From contig CAIVKO010000194.1 of assembly GCA_903906515.1 (NCBI GenBank), positions 1 through 37,709 on the forward strand: a DNA stretch of 37,709 nt, read 5' to 3'. Within the stretch, counting starts at the first letter, position 1. Each line of letters starts with the position of its first letter. The translations under genes and the position numbers were made by a program. This document shows positions 8,939 through 16,461 of this stretch, piece by piece. The DNA comes from Akkermansiaceae bacterium. Its GTDB lineage: Bacteria > Verrucomicrobiota > Verrucomicrobiia > Verrucomicrobiales > Akkermansiaceae. A model generated the notes under the pieces. That model made no database searches and was not told the origin of the DNA. It saw only the letters and a list, made by a program, of their open reading frames with translations.

Positions 8939-9568
8939 ATGCCGATCCTCGTTTCCATCGTTGAAGATTACGCCCCGGTGCGACAGATCATGGCCGAGCG
9001 CATCGGCGATGCTCCGGGCATGAAACTCGGACGCACCTACCCCGACGCCGAATCCGCGCTGGCTGACCTGCCGCAACACCCCGCCGACGTGGTGTTGATG
9101 GACATCAACTTGCCGGGGCAGTGTGGCATCGAATGCGTGAGGAAGTTGAAACAACTGCTCCCGGCCACGCAGTTTGTGATGGTCACAGTTTACATGGATG
9201 CCGACCGGATCTTCAAGGCCTTGGCGGCGGGCGCAACCGGCTATCTGTTGAAACGCGCCTCCCACACGGAACTCTTGCAGGCCATCCGGGAGGTGGCCGC
9301 CGGTGGTTCGCCGATGAACCGCAACATCGCCCGCCTCATCGTCGATACGTTTCACGGAGTGCCACCCCAGTCGCCTGACGTGGAGCGTCTCAGCGACCGG
9401 GAATTCGACGTGCTGCGCTTGCTCGCCCATGGCCAGGCATACAAGGAAATCGCCGCCGATTTGAACCTCGGGTTCAACACCGTCCATACACTGGTCCGCC
9501 GCATCTACGAGAAACTCCATGTCCACACCCGTTGCGGTACCGAGGCCCGCTTCCAGCAAACAGGATAG
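8939..9568 (+). CDS. Second NarL/LuxR-family response regulator (paralogue), 3' end altered
   Basis: A 209-residue near-copy of the preceding regulator. It keeps E9-D10, D55 (VLMDINLPG), T83, K105 and the LuxR helix-turn-helix (NLGFNTVHTLVRRIYEKL), so it should still be phosphorylated and bind DNA. ATG 8939 is preceded by a GGGAG ribosome site like that of the paralogue. Differences cluster in the recognition region and the extreme C-terminus. The last residues are EARFQQTG, whereas the paralogue has VARFHQSG followed by seven more residues. The stop codon TAG here lies in DNA that also encodes the AbiEii remnant on the other strand, so the natural tail was probably lost at a junction near 9560-9568. 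It has no adjacent kinase of its own and may share the one upstream. Confidence 0.92.
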   Translation: MPILVSIVEDYAPVRQIMAERIGDAPGMKLGRTYPDAESALADLPQHPADVVLMDINLPGQCGIECVRKLKQLLPATQFVMVTVYMDADRIFKALAAGATGYLLKRASHTELLQAIREVAAGGSPMNRNIARLIVDTFHGVPPQSPDVERLSDREFDVLRLLAHGQAYKEIAADLNLGFNTVHTLVRRIYEKLHVHTRCGTEARFQQTG

Positions 9569-10032
9569 TGAAAAAGCAAGGTTTGTGGGTCTTGCGCGTC
9601 CACTTCGATGGTCCAGCACCCCGTGGTGCCGAGGATGGTTGCCATTTTCGCACTCAAGGCCGGCAGCAAACTTTCCCGAATGCAGGTGACGCAAGCAGCT
9701 TGAAGTTCCTCGATGCGAGATTTCTGTTGTTTGTTAGAGCTGGCGGCTTCCGGATCATGGTTATCACCGAATCCGAGGTAGTCGCGATGAAAGGAAACAT
9801 CGACGTCTTCGGAAAATCGGTCGATGAGTCCGTAAACCTTGGAAAGCGAAGTGCCACCCTTGAAAACCAGATGGTCGCCAATTTTCGGCAAGGAAAAGAG
9901 AGCACCCAGTGTGAGGCAGACCCAATAGTCTTTTTCCAGAATGGCGGGTGCGAGATTCCGCCTGCGGGAAACTTCATCCAGCAGTTCTGCGCGTTCGCGG
10001 CGATTGAGTTTCAGGTAAGGATCATCAGTCAT
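9505..10032 (-). pseudogene. AbiEii/AbiGii-type nucleotidyltransferase toxin, 3'-truncated
   Basis: ATG 10032 overlaps the end of the AbiEi-like gene by eight bases, the usual antitoxin-toxin coupling. The 175-residue frame has the family hallmarks: EKDYWV (33-38), the nucleotide-binding FKGGTSLSK (57-65) and the catalytic RFSEDVDVS (72-80). Family members run to about 300 residues; this one is recognisable only to LLFHYP (about residue 157). The last 18 residues are simply the antisense of the second response regulator's end. The C-terminal part of the toxin is therefore missing, and the protein is probably inactive or unstable. The join to the regulator gene is either a real deletion or an assembly junction. 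Confidence 0.85.
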
Positions 10033-10645
10033 CGTCGCGGGAAATTTCTTTGAAATGTGGGCGCATCCACGCAGGAACCAAGTAGATGTCCTGAAGGAGT
10101 TGTTTGCGGGCCGATGCGGGAAGTAGATCACGAACCCGCTGGAGATGACCAGCATTGACATGATCTTTCCCCACGTCGCGCAGTGCCTGTGCCACGAGTC
10201 CACTGGGGCGACCGGCGAGCGCCAGCATGCGACCGGTATTCCGGCGGAGATCAATCTGAAGGTTTCCCAGCATCACACGGGTTGGAGCGCCGTCGGTGTG
10301 ATACACCAACCGGGCGGGAACCTGGGTGCTGAGCCCAAGTTGGTTGGCCGCGGTGGCGGTGGAGGGCAGCATCCGTAAATTCCGCTTTCTTCCGATGGCA
10401 TCGATCACGGAATCCGTTCCAGCGCCCACTTGTCCGAGGATCGGGTGACTGTGGGGCACGTCATAAAGACCGTGGCCGATGCGCCGGATTTTCCCGCTGC
10501 GCGTAAGGCGGGTGAGCGTCATGCCGATGGCGCGGGGATCCCCTAAATCGGCGAAATCATGGGGGGTAAACGCCCAACCTCTTCCCTTCGCCTTGATGCG
10601 GCGCAGGATCTGCTGGGATTGGTTTGTGGCCGTGGCGACTTTCAT
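10025..10645 (-). CDS. AbiEi-family antitoxin (DUF6088-like)
   Basis: A winged-helix N-terminus (RIKAKGRGWAFTPHDF, then LTRLTRSGKIRRIGHGLYD) is followed by an alpha/beta C-terminal domain, the layout of DUF6088/AbiEi antitoxins that repress their operon and counter an AbiEii nucleotidyltransferase. ATG 10645 is preferred to the TTG at 10672, which adds nine residues without homology. The cognate toxin directly downstream is truncated, so this is an antitoxin without an intact partner in cis. It might cross-regulate the other nucleotidyltransferase pair 0.4 kb away (inference only). Confidence 0.85.
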   Translation of the reverse strand: MKVATATNQSQQILRRIKAKGRGWAFTPHDFADLGDPRAIGMTLTRLTRSGKIRRIGHGLYDVPHSHPILGQVGAGTDSVIDAIGRKRNLRMLPSTATAANQLGLSTQVPARLVYHTDGAPTRVMLGNLQIDLRRNTGRMLALAGRPSGLVAQALRDVGKDHVNAGHLQRVRDLLPASARKQLLQDIYLVPAWMRPHFKEISRDDD

Positions 10646-10712
10646 GTTGAAAAGAATGCATGGTTTTAACAACGAATCAAGCCCCGATTTTTCAGGCTGA
10701 ATTTGGGAATTT

Positions 10713-10756
10713 GACTTGGTCGGTGACTTGGTCGGTGACTTGGTCGGTGACTTGGT
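10713..10756. repeat. Short tandem repeat, 12-bp unit GACTTGGTCGGT (3.7 copies)
   Basis: Three full units of GACTTGGTCGGT and a partial fourth follow one another without change. Read on the - strand in the 10692-10880 frame they encode QVTD repeats. Runs of this kind are known near the C-termini of RecG-like/AlbA-domain regulators, so this may be a remnant of such a gene; the rest of the frame is not recognisable. A 12-bp unit preserves frame if copy number changes. Confidence 0.8.
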
Positions 10757-11015
10757 AAACTACGAATTGCCAAAATGGAGAAACCCTCTTGGGAAGACCT
10801 TGAGAAGTTGTTTTCTGAACTAAAGATCCTGATCTGAACCAGCAGACCGCAACATGGAAAACGTCATCAATTGGTGACACTTCTTGGCTAAGCCGCGCGA
10901 AGCAATACCTCCCTCGCTTCTCCCTTGGCTACAAGAGAGAGGGCACATGACAAGAAAATGACGAGACAGCAGGCAGATGAGGGCTATTTGATGGGAAAAC
11001 GGAGCTCATCTAAGA

Positions 11016-11029
11016 TTTTAATATTAAAA
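11016..11029. promoter_or_regulatory. Perfect 14-bp AT palindrome, candidate operator of the NTase/wHTH pair
   Basis: TTTTAATATTAAAA is a perfect inverted repeat that ends two bases before the candidate -35 element of the downstream operon. The neighbouring DNA is GC-rich, so the block stands out. Position and symmetry fit autoregulation by the winged-helix protein encoded second in the operon, as in toxin-antitoxin loci. Function is inferred. Confidence 0.4.
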
Positions 11030-11031
11030 CC

Positions 11032-11060
11032 TTGCAAAATAGTCCGAATTGAGATAAAAT
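11032..11060 (+). promoter_or_regulatory. Candidate promoter giving a nearly leaderless transcript
   Basis: TTGCAA (11032-11037), 17 bases, then TAAAAT (11055-11060). Initiation seven bases on would leave only about five bases before ATG 11072, and no ribosome binding site is visible in front of that ATG, so the mRNA may be almost leaderless. Confidence 0.4.
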
Positions 11061-11071
11061 AACGCTACTTT

Positions 11072-11665
11072 ATGAAACAACTGACGGAAAAGCAACTGCA
11101 TGAGGCGTTGGAACTTCTCGGCGCTCTGCTTGAGGAAGCCGGGGTTTCCATTTCGCTTGTCGTCGCGGGCGGAAGCGCTTTGTTGGCCCAGAAAATCACC
11201 TCCCGCAACACCCACGACGTCGATGTGATTGCCCTGGATGGAGGTGACACGCGTGCCCATCCCTTGCCCGCAGTGCTCACGGAAGCCGTCGTCCGGGTGG
11301 CGAGGGAGCTGGATCTAGCCCCAAACTGGCTGAACAGCTCCATGTCCCTCTTCCTCGGCCGCGACCAGTTGCCAGAGCTGATCTGGTGGAGTTTCGACAC
11401 CCGTTCTTATGGCTCACGGCTGAGGGTCAGCTTCATCCGTCGAGATGGTCTCATCTTGCTCAAACTCCACGCAGCGCTGGATCGTAACGAGCCCCGCGAT
11501 CTGACGGATCTCACCGCGCTTCAGCCCAACGAGGAGGAAACTCGCCGCCACCTTGATTGGATCCTGAAAGAAATTCTCGGACAAACCACCCACCCGAAAC
11601 TCAAAGACGTTCTCAACCACCTTGACCATGGCCACCTCATTTCCCGATACCAAACGACACCTTGA
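11072..11665 (+). CDS. DUF6036-like nucleotidyltransferase (putative toxin)
   Basis: A 197-residue protein with the minimal nucleotidyltransferase signature: VVAGGSALL (31-39) followed by the metal-binding pair in THDVDVIAL (D49, D51). The C-terminal part (LILLKLHAALDRNEPRDLTD) is typical of nucleotidyltransferases in the DUF6036/AbiEii/MNT group. Such enzymes transfer nucleotides to RNA or proteins, and several are toxins of type IV or type VII systems. The next gene begins inside this one (38-base overlap, other frame), so the two products are likely made in fixed proportion. The order, nucleotidyltransferase first, is the reverse of AbiE. Toxicity is inferred, not seen. Confidence 0.72.
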   Translation: MKQLTEKQLHEALELLGALLEEAGVSISLVVAGGSALLAQKITSRNTHDVDVIALDGGDTRAHPLPAVLTEAVVRVARELDLAPNWLNSSMSLFLGRDQLPELIWWSFDTRSYGSRLRVSFIRRDGLILLKLHAALDRNEPRDLTDLTALQPNEEETRRHLDWILKEILGQTTHPKLKDVLNHLDHGHLISRYQTTP

Positions 11666-12662
11666 CGAATTGGCCGTCAATTTTCTCTGGCACCAGTGGT
11701 CCTCCATCGGTGTCGCCGGTGGAGTGCGCTCGAATGACGGCTGGATGATCGATCCCGAGGCACTGGTTCTCGCAACCTCACGTTTCGGTCGCTACGACCC
11801 ACGCCTGATGGACGAGTCGATCGATTGGCTGGTCCGCTACGGTCGCCGGATCAATGTCCTGCGTTTACAATCCCTCCACGAGCAGTGGCCCGGCATCGCC
11901 GATGACCGCGTGCTCGCCGCTATTGGAAGCATTGTCGGCAAACAATCCGCCCTCCGGAAATGGCGCGGTATCGGCCAGCCCGCCAACGCGGATGTCGAGC
12001 CGGAACCCTTGTTCTTCTCCGCCACCGGCGGCTATCTGCCCGTGTTCGGTGATCCCGATCCTGATTTCAAGGCGGCCGGCCTTTTGCGGAGTCCTGTCGA
12101 ACATCGCGGCATGAGCAAATTGCCGGACACTAGAGCGCGGGGAAATCTGATCTTCCTTCTGCGCGCCTTTTTCGGGGTGAACGCCCGCGCGGAAATCTTT
12201 GCTTGGCTGCTCGTCCACGGCAGCGGGAACCCCGCTGCCATCGCGCGTGACACCGGTTATTTCATCAAGTCCGTCCAGCTCACGTTGAACGAAATGGAAG
12301 AGTCCTGCCAAATTCTTTCCTCGCGCCAGGGTCGGGAGAAAATCTATCGGGTCATTGGGGACTCGTGGCACTTCTTGCTCGCTCCTCAAGGCAGCCCGAA
12401 GGACCAACGCGTATTCCCGGCCTGGTTTGATTGGATGCCCGTCTTCGCCATCATCGCCCGCTTGGCGGAAACCTTCGTCATCCCGGATCTCGACGCGAAA
12501 TCCGAACACTTCCAAGCCATCATGATCCGCGACGCGCTCGGCACGCTCAAACCCGCCATCGACCGCATTGCCGTCACTCACAACTGGCGAACCACCACCG
12601 ACCTTCGCGGCACCGACCTCATCCAGTCCCTGCTTGTCGATCTCGATTCCCTTCTCGGTTAG
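11628..12662 (+). CDS. Winged-helix protein partnered with the nucleotidyltransferase (putative antitoxin/repressor)
   Basis: ATG 11628 is chosen over TTG 11622. The 344-residue product has no family name I can assign with certainty. Residues about 185-245 form a winged helix (AEIFAWLLVHGSGNPAAIA, then YFIKSVQLTLNEMEES and REKIYRVIG). The N-terminal 100 residues are helical with a conserved-looking RYDPRLMDESIDWLVRYG segment. No catalytic motif or membrane segment is seen. Overlap with the nucleotidyltransferase gene and the palindrome upstream of the pair suggest an autoregulating antitoxin. It could instead be the effector-controlling partner of a defence module. It is convergent with the debris at 12732. 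Confidence 0.6.
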   Translation: MATSFPDTKRHLDELAVNFLWHQWSSIGVAGGVRSNDGWMIDPEALVLATSRFGRYDPRLMDESIDWLVRYGRRINVLRLQSLHEQWPGIADDRVLAAIGSIVGKQSALRKWRGIGQPANADVEPEPLFFSATGGYLPVFGDPDPDFKAAGLLRSPVEHRGMSKLPDTRARGNLIFLLRAFFGVNARAEIFAWLLVHGSGNPAAIARDTGYFIKSVQLTLNEMEESCQILSSRQGREKIYRVIGDSWHFLLAPQGSPKDQRVFPAWFDWMPVFAIIARLAETFVIPDLDAKSEHFQAIMIRDALGTLKPAIDRIAVTHNWRTTTDLRGTDLIQSLLVDLDSLLG

Positions 12663-12731
12663 GTTAAAACAGGAAATGGGTGGAGCCCTCAAACGGCTCT
12701 GATGACGCTGACCGTGTTTTCATTACCAAAA

Positions 12732-12900
12732 TCAAGGGCTGACCGCGAGGCGCATGAAGCATTTAGGATCAGCCCCCGAGAACCACGCCGTGCGGTAACC
12801 GTTGGCATCCGGTGCCGAGTAGGTGACACCTTCCGTATTCCAGTTTTGAAGGTCAGCGCTCCATTCGACTGTGTAGGTGATTCTATGACGCTCATCCAGC
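12732..12900 (-). pseudogene. Orphan C-terminal tail of a secreted protein
   Basis: The - strand frame ending at 12732 contains ITYTVEWSADLQNW, then NGYRTAWFSG and CFMRLAVSP before the stop. This is the pattern of the C-terminal beta-sandwich tail found in many large secreted Verrucomicrobia enzymes (VEWSTDLxxW, ending in FLRLxV). The body of the gene is absent; the upstream DNA belongs to a truncated recombinase in another frame. The boundary lies somewhere near 12880-12900. Confidence 0.6.
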
Positions 12901-13129
12901 GGGCAAACTGTCGAACCATCGACAGCTTTCGTGCCCAAGTTGCTCGTTGTACGTTCGGCCGAGATTGCTGGGACCATTCCAAAGCAAGTTGGATCGTAAT
13001 GAAACGAGCCTTTCTGCGCCTCAGGAATCTAACGAACAGACAGAGCGCTTTGGCGGATTCCTCAAGTCGAGTTCCCAGCGACCGTCTTGCGTCAACGTAT
13101 TCGTTCAAATGGTGTTGTAGGGATTTCAT
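12880..13129 (-). pseudogene. Second tyrosine recombinase, only N-terminal domain left
   Basis: ATG 13129 overlaps the stop of the preceding recombinase (ATGA) and has a strong ribosome site, GGAGG, eight bases upstream. The product begins with a SAM-like core-binding domain (QHHLNEYVDARRSLG, then RATWARKLSMVRQFARWMS). The family's catalytic domain, some 200 further residues with the R-H-R-Y set, is missing: recognisable sequence ends near 12880-12900, where an unrelated protein tail begins. Adjacent recombinase genes in ATGA overlap are characteristic of recombinase-in-trio (RIT) elements, so this is probably the wreck of one. Confidence 0.78.
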
Positions 13130-14079
13130 TGCAGACCTCCCTTCGTCGGCCAAGGACGAACCACTTCATTGAGTGATCGCATATCTATCTTGGCGTAAAT
13201 TTCCGTGGTGCCGGGTGACCGATGGCGAAGGACCTCAGAGATGTCCCGGAGGCTGGCCCCCTGTTGGAGCATGCGACTGGCCAGGGTGTGACGGAACAGA
13301 TGTGCTGCGATCTGCTTTGGGCGTTCAACATCCGCCTGCGCCATTGCGTGACGCACGATATGGCCGATGCTCGCCGGCCCAGACAGCGGCACGCGCGGGG
13401 CATACGCTCGTAAGAAGACCCTTTGCGCCGGTCGAACACCCCGATCCAAACGCAGATACCCGGCAAGTGCGGTTCCGACGTCTCGGTGCAATGGTAAGAG
13501 ATCTCGTCGACCTCCTTTGCCACGGATAAGGATTTCGCCTGTCCGCCAACGGATGTCTCCCAGTTCCAATGCAAGTATTTCGCTGGATCTAAGCCCCAGT
13601 CTTGCAAGCAAGAGCAAGATCGCGAAATCACGGCGCCCAGTTGCGGTATTCCGATCCGGCGCATTCAAGACACGATCCACCTCCTCGGGCGTCAGCTTTC
13701 TGGGAATATCAGGCTGGGTCCACCGGCGCACCGTCGGAACAGCGGCGGTCAGGTCGTGGCTGATTTCGCCCTGCGCGTGGAGAAAGTGCAGAAAGGAGCG
13801 GAGGCTTATGGACAGCAACCGGACAAATTCGCTGGAACGGCCCTGCGTGCGATCAAACAGAAATGCACGCAGCATGCTTGCATCTATCAGAAGATCCGAA
13901 CTACCGGGAGATTTTCGGTGTTGTCGCCAGAGTAAAAACCGCCGAAGAGCGGCGCGTTTTGTGCAGAGCGAGTCATAGGCGTAACCCGCAGTCTTCACTT
14001 CGGCAATAAACTTATCAATATGGGACTCGATGACTTTTCCGACATCGTGGCGTTTTGGGACATTCTTGCTATTTTTCAT
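13126..14079 (-). CDS. Tyrosine recombinase / integrase, complete (RIT-type)
   Basis: 317 residues from ATG 14079. The core-binding domain (about 10-115) is followed by the catalytic domain with a complete active site: R164 (GLRSSEIL), K188 (GKGGRRDLLPL), H260 and R263 (AHLFRHTLASRM), H286 (LRHRSPGTTEIY) and the nucleophile Y295. It breaks and rejoins DNA strands through a 3'-phosphotyrosine link. The frame is open for another 97 codons upstream, but that part encodes a sliding-clamp fragment and is not part of the recombinase. It overlaps a second, truncated recombinase by ATGA. It appears active and may explain some of the rearrangements around it (inference). Confidence 0.92.
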   Translation of the reverse strand: MKNSKNVPKRHDVGKVIESHIDKFIAEVKTAGYAYDSLCTKRAALRRFLLWRQHRKSPGSSDLLIDASMLRAFLFDRTQGRSSEFVRLLSISLRSFLHFLHAQGEISHDLTAAVPTVRRWTQPDIPRKLTPEEVDRVLNAPDRNTATGRRDFAILLLLARLGLRSSEILALELGDIRWRTGEILIRGKGGRRDLLPLHRDVGTALAGYLRLDRGVRPAQRVFLRAYAPRVPLSGPASIGHIVRHAMAQADVERPKQIAAHLFRHTLASRMLQQGASLRDISEVLRHRSPGTTEIYAKIDMRSLNEVVRPWPTKGGLQ

Positions 14080-14370
14080 TGTGATCTCGTTTTCATCCGG
14101 CAACCATTGCCGAATAAACGAGACCACCCGGCCGTCGCCAAGATAGGTTTCGAGGTTGGACCATTGGTTGATGGCGTAGCGAATGGCTTTCCCGAGTTTG
14201 CTTTTGGGCAGGATGAAGGGAACGGATGGCACCACGGCGGGTGTGCAGCCAAGCCTTCTTCCATCGGTCGCAACGAGTCTGCCGCCTTCATCCGGGGTGA
14301 ATAGAACCCCGTTGAGGACGTAGCGGGCGGCATCACGGTCGAATCCAGCTAACACCCCGCCATATTTCAC
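14080..14370 (-). pseudogene. Fragment of a DNA polymerase III beta (sliding clamp) homologue
   Basis: The 97 codons in frame before the recombinase contain AARYVLNGVLFTPDEGG, LVATDGRRLG and FILPKSKLG. This is the middle-domain signature of DnaN (in E. coli the corresponding segment is RYYLNGMLFE followed by VATDGHRLA). A whole clamp has about 370 residues in three domains; here only part of domain 2 is present, with neither domain 1 nor domain 3. It cannot work as a clamp. Accessory dnaN copies occur on mobile elements and plasmids, so it may be cargo left by an element. Confidence 0.75.
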
Positions 14371-14871
14371 TTACTGACGCTTCGCTTCATCCATACGCAA
14401 AGCGGATTACGTTTACTGAACTCATTTCCTGCGGAGGCGTAATCACACAACTCCGTCCCGTCCGCCAGGCGGAAGAGCATCCCTATATCCTTGCGCGGAT
14501 TACGTGTAAGGACGCAGTCATCAAGATGGTCCGTGGAAATCGAAGCGTCGACCTTCCCCAGACGTGAGTCTTGAGCTAGCACAATCGGTCCATAAGTCAG
14601 CGCGACGCGTCCGCCACCGTCGGGCGCCTCATTGACCTGGATGCGCATAGTCAACCTTCTTCAAGCGGTTCCCGATGCTTAGCCGGAGAGAATCACCCAG
14701 CCTCCCACGCAGCAGCACGCTTGCGGGAGGCAGCGGCCTAACAATATCGGCGGCCGGATTCTTGTTGGATGGATTGGCATTGGGCATATCCCCGGCCAGG
14801 ACGCAAGGAGCGAGGGCGCAGGCAAATACCGCGGCGAGTGGGAGGATGTGTGTGTGTTTCATGGCGATCAT
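14367..14871 (-). pseudogene. GH127-like (beta-L-arabinofuranosidase) gene reduced to head and tail
   Basis: The head, from ATG 14871 (or 14862), has a signal peptide (MKHTHILPLAAVFACALAP) and the family's N-terminal segment SVLLRGRLGDSLRLSIGNRL. Around 14640-14655 it changes frame directly into the family's C-terminal segment: GRVALTYGPIVLAQDSRLG, CDYASAGNEFS and NPLCVWM, ending at 14367. A normal member has well over 500 residues; the catalytic middle is gone. The remnant stands in the right place for an operon member, 20 bases after the sialate esterase. Family assignment rests on remembered similarity of both ends. Confidence 0.68.
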
Positions 14872-14890
14872 TATAATATCAAAGATTAGG

Positions 14891-16450
14891 TTACCTTTTA
14901 ACCGGAAGGACGGGCTTCACCGGCCAGTCATCCGTGCGGAATGGCAACGCGGGCAGGCCGGCGCCATTGAAGACGGTGCATTCAGGGAAGTTAAGGAAAG
15001 CATAGCGCAGCGCCGCAGGTTTCGCGACCTCGGCGGCGGTCACTTCCAAAGAGTCCCCTTTCAACTCCGCCTTCGCCGGATAAAACATCCGATCCTCACC
15101 CGCGAGTTCGAAGCCACCCGGACTCTTCAGGACGACGCCCTCCTTGTTGGTTGTCAGGGTGACCGTCGCTTTGCCGTCCGTGAAGTCAACCTTCCCGAAA
15201 CCGGGTCCTTCCGAAATCACCTTCTGCCCGTAAACATGATTCAGAGCCCACAAAGCGGCGCGTTCGCCGACCGGCCTTTTGTCCAGAGGGTGAATGTTCT
15301 TGGGGTCCCCCAAATCCACCGCTGAAATCACACCCGCACGGGGAACGGTTTCCGCAACTTGGATCATCGCCTCGCGGACCAATGGCCAAGAACCCTGTTT
15401 GCCCTCGCAGACAACAGGCTTACCCCAACCGGCCAGAGCCACGATGATGAACGGTGCCGGCTTGCCGCCAAAATCTTCACGCCAACCCTGGATCAGTTGG
15501 GTCATCAGGTGCGCATACTTCCCGCCTCGCAGTCCATTCGCTTCGCCCTGATACCAGACAAATCCCTTGAGGGCATAGGGAACGACGGGCCGAATGATCC
15601 GCTCATACATGGAGCCGGAATTCAGCATGATGGTTGCCGCATCATACCGTCTGGAATCCTCCTCGCTCAGTTGATTGACCGGTGGGCGCGGCCCCTTCTC
15701 ACCCTTGAGTTTTGCCTCGGCAGCCAGCTTTTTCATTTCCTTGTATGCTTTTCCATAGGCATCACCCTTGGGTCCGATTTCATCGTGCACCGCCTGAGCC
15801 GCAGCTTTCTGGGCCTTCAATTCGGCATCACCATCGATCATCCGCGCAGGGGTGAACAACTCGGCGGCCGTCCCACCCGCCGCCAACTCCATAATACCCA
15901 CCGGGATATGCACTTCGGCGCGCAGTTTCCGCGCGAAGAAAAAGGCCACCGCAGAAAAGTGAGGGACGTTTTCAGGGTTGCAAACCTCCCATCCGCCACC
16001 CCGGAAAAACCGGATCTGATTATCAGGTGCCGCGGCCAGTTCCTGTTCCTCATTCACCACCCCGCCGTAACCCACATTACTTGAGAGCGGTTTCACCATG
16101 TTCGATTGACCCGAGCAAAGCCAAACATCGCCTGCTAACACATTGGCGAGGGTGATGTTGTTGGAGCCGATGACTTCGATGTCGGCCACCAACCCCGCCT
16201 TCTGCGCGGGGAGTTGGGCGCGCCATGGCTTGTCATTGCGACCGTTGCCCTCACCGACCGCAGTCGCAATGGTGATCCCTCCCTGCTTGATTGTTATCTT
16301 CTCGTCTTTATCGGCCCAACCCCAGATGGCGCTTGGCTCACCGCTCTGCAGCACCATGTTATTTCCGATCACTGGCGGCAGCTTTACAATAGCCAGTGCG
16401 CTGGAAGAAAGAACGCCGGTGAGGAGAAGAATCGAATGGAATGGTTTCAT
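14891..16450 (-). CDS. Sialate O-acetylesterase-like secreted SGNH esterase
   Basis: 519 residues with a signal peptide (MKPFHSILLLTGVLSSSALA). The nucleophile block VWLCSGQSNM carries S116, and the catalytic Asp/His region DLGDPKNIHPLDKRPVGER lies near residue 386. VWYQGEANG is also typical of the SASA family. These enzymes hydrolyse O-acetyl esters on sugars; in Verrucomicrobia polysaccharide clusters the substrate is usually an acetylated plant or algal glycan rather than sialic acid. It starts 12 bases after the FAD oxidoreductase stops, so the two form one transcription unit. Complete. Confidence 0.92.
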   Translation of the reverse strand: MKPFHSILLLTGVLSSSALAIVKLPPVIGNNMVLQSGEPSAIWGWADKDEKITIKQGGITIATAVGEGNGRNDKPWRAQLPAQKAGLVADIEVIGSNNITLANVLAGDVWLCSGQSNMVKPLSSNVGYGGVVNEEQELAAAPDNQIRFFRGGGWEVCNPENVPHFSAVAFFFARKLRAEVHIPVGIMELAAGGTAAELFTPARMIDGDAELKAQKAAAQAVHDEIGPKGDAYGKAYKEMKKLAAEAKLKGEKGPRPPVNQLSEEDSRRYDAATIMLNSGSMYERIIRPVVPYALKGFVWYQGEANGLRGGKYAHLMTQLIQGWREDFGGKPAPFIIVALAGWGKPVVCEGKQGSWPLVREAMIQVAETVPRAGVISAVDLGDPKNIHPLDKRPVGERAALWALNHVYGQKVISEGPGFGKVDFTDGKATVTLTTNKEGVVLKSPGGFELAGEDRMFYPAKAELKGDSLEVTAAEVAKPAALRYAFLNFPECTVFNGAGLPALPFRTDDWPVKPVLPVKR

Positions 16451-16461
16451 CTGTAAGGTTG

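Larger units (their letters stand above)
10646..11071. other. Intergenic region between two divergent toxin-antitoxin-like loci
   Basis: No complete gene was recognised. On the - strand a 62-codon frame (10692-10880) ends in a run of QVTD repeats, which may be the tail of a lost gene. From 11011 onwards the DNA becomes AT-rich, holding a palindrome and a promoter-like pair that serve the + strand genes starting at 11072. The stretch 10760-11000 shows nothing assignable. Confidence 0.5.

Noticed and set aside
8909-9694. 261-codon - strand frame across the second response regulator
   Set aside because: Antisense to a regulator with complete motifs; the same shadow appears opposite the paralogous regulator.
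12683-12699. Possible terminator hairpin GAGCC/GGCTC after the winged-helix gene
   Set aside because: The stem is only five base pairs, with a seven-base loop and no following T run.
12702-13172. 156-codon + strand frame
   Set aside because: It lies opposite the truncated recombinase and protein tail, both of which show family motifs; this frame shows none.
14080-14370. Reading the clamp fragment as the true N-terminus of the recombinase
   Set aside because: The recombinase has a normal N-terminus from ATG 14079, and the extra 97 residues match a different protein family.
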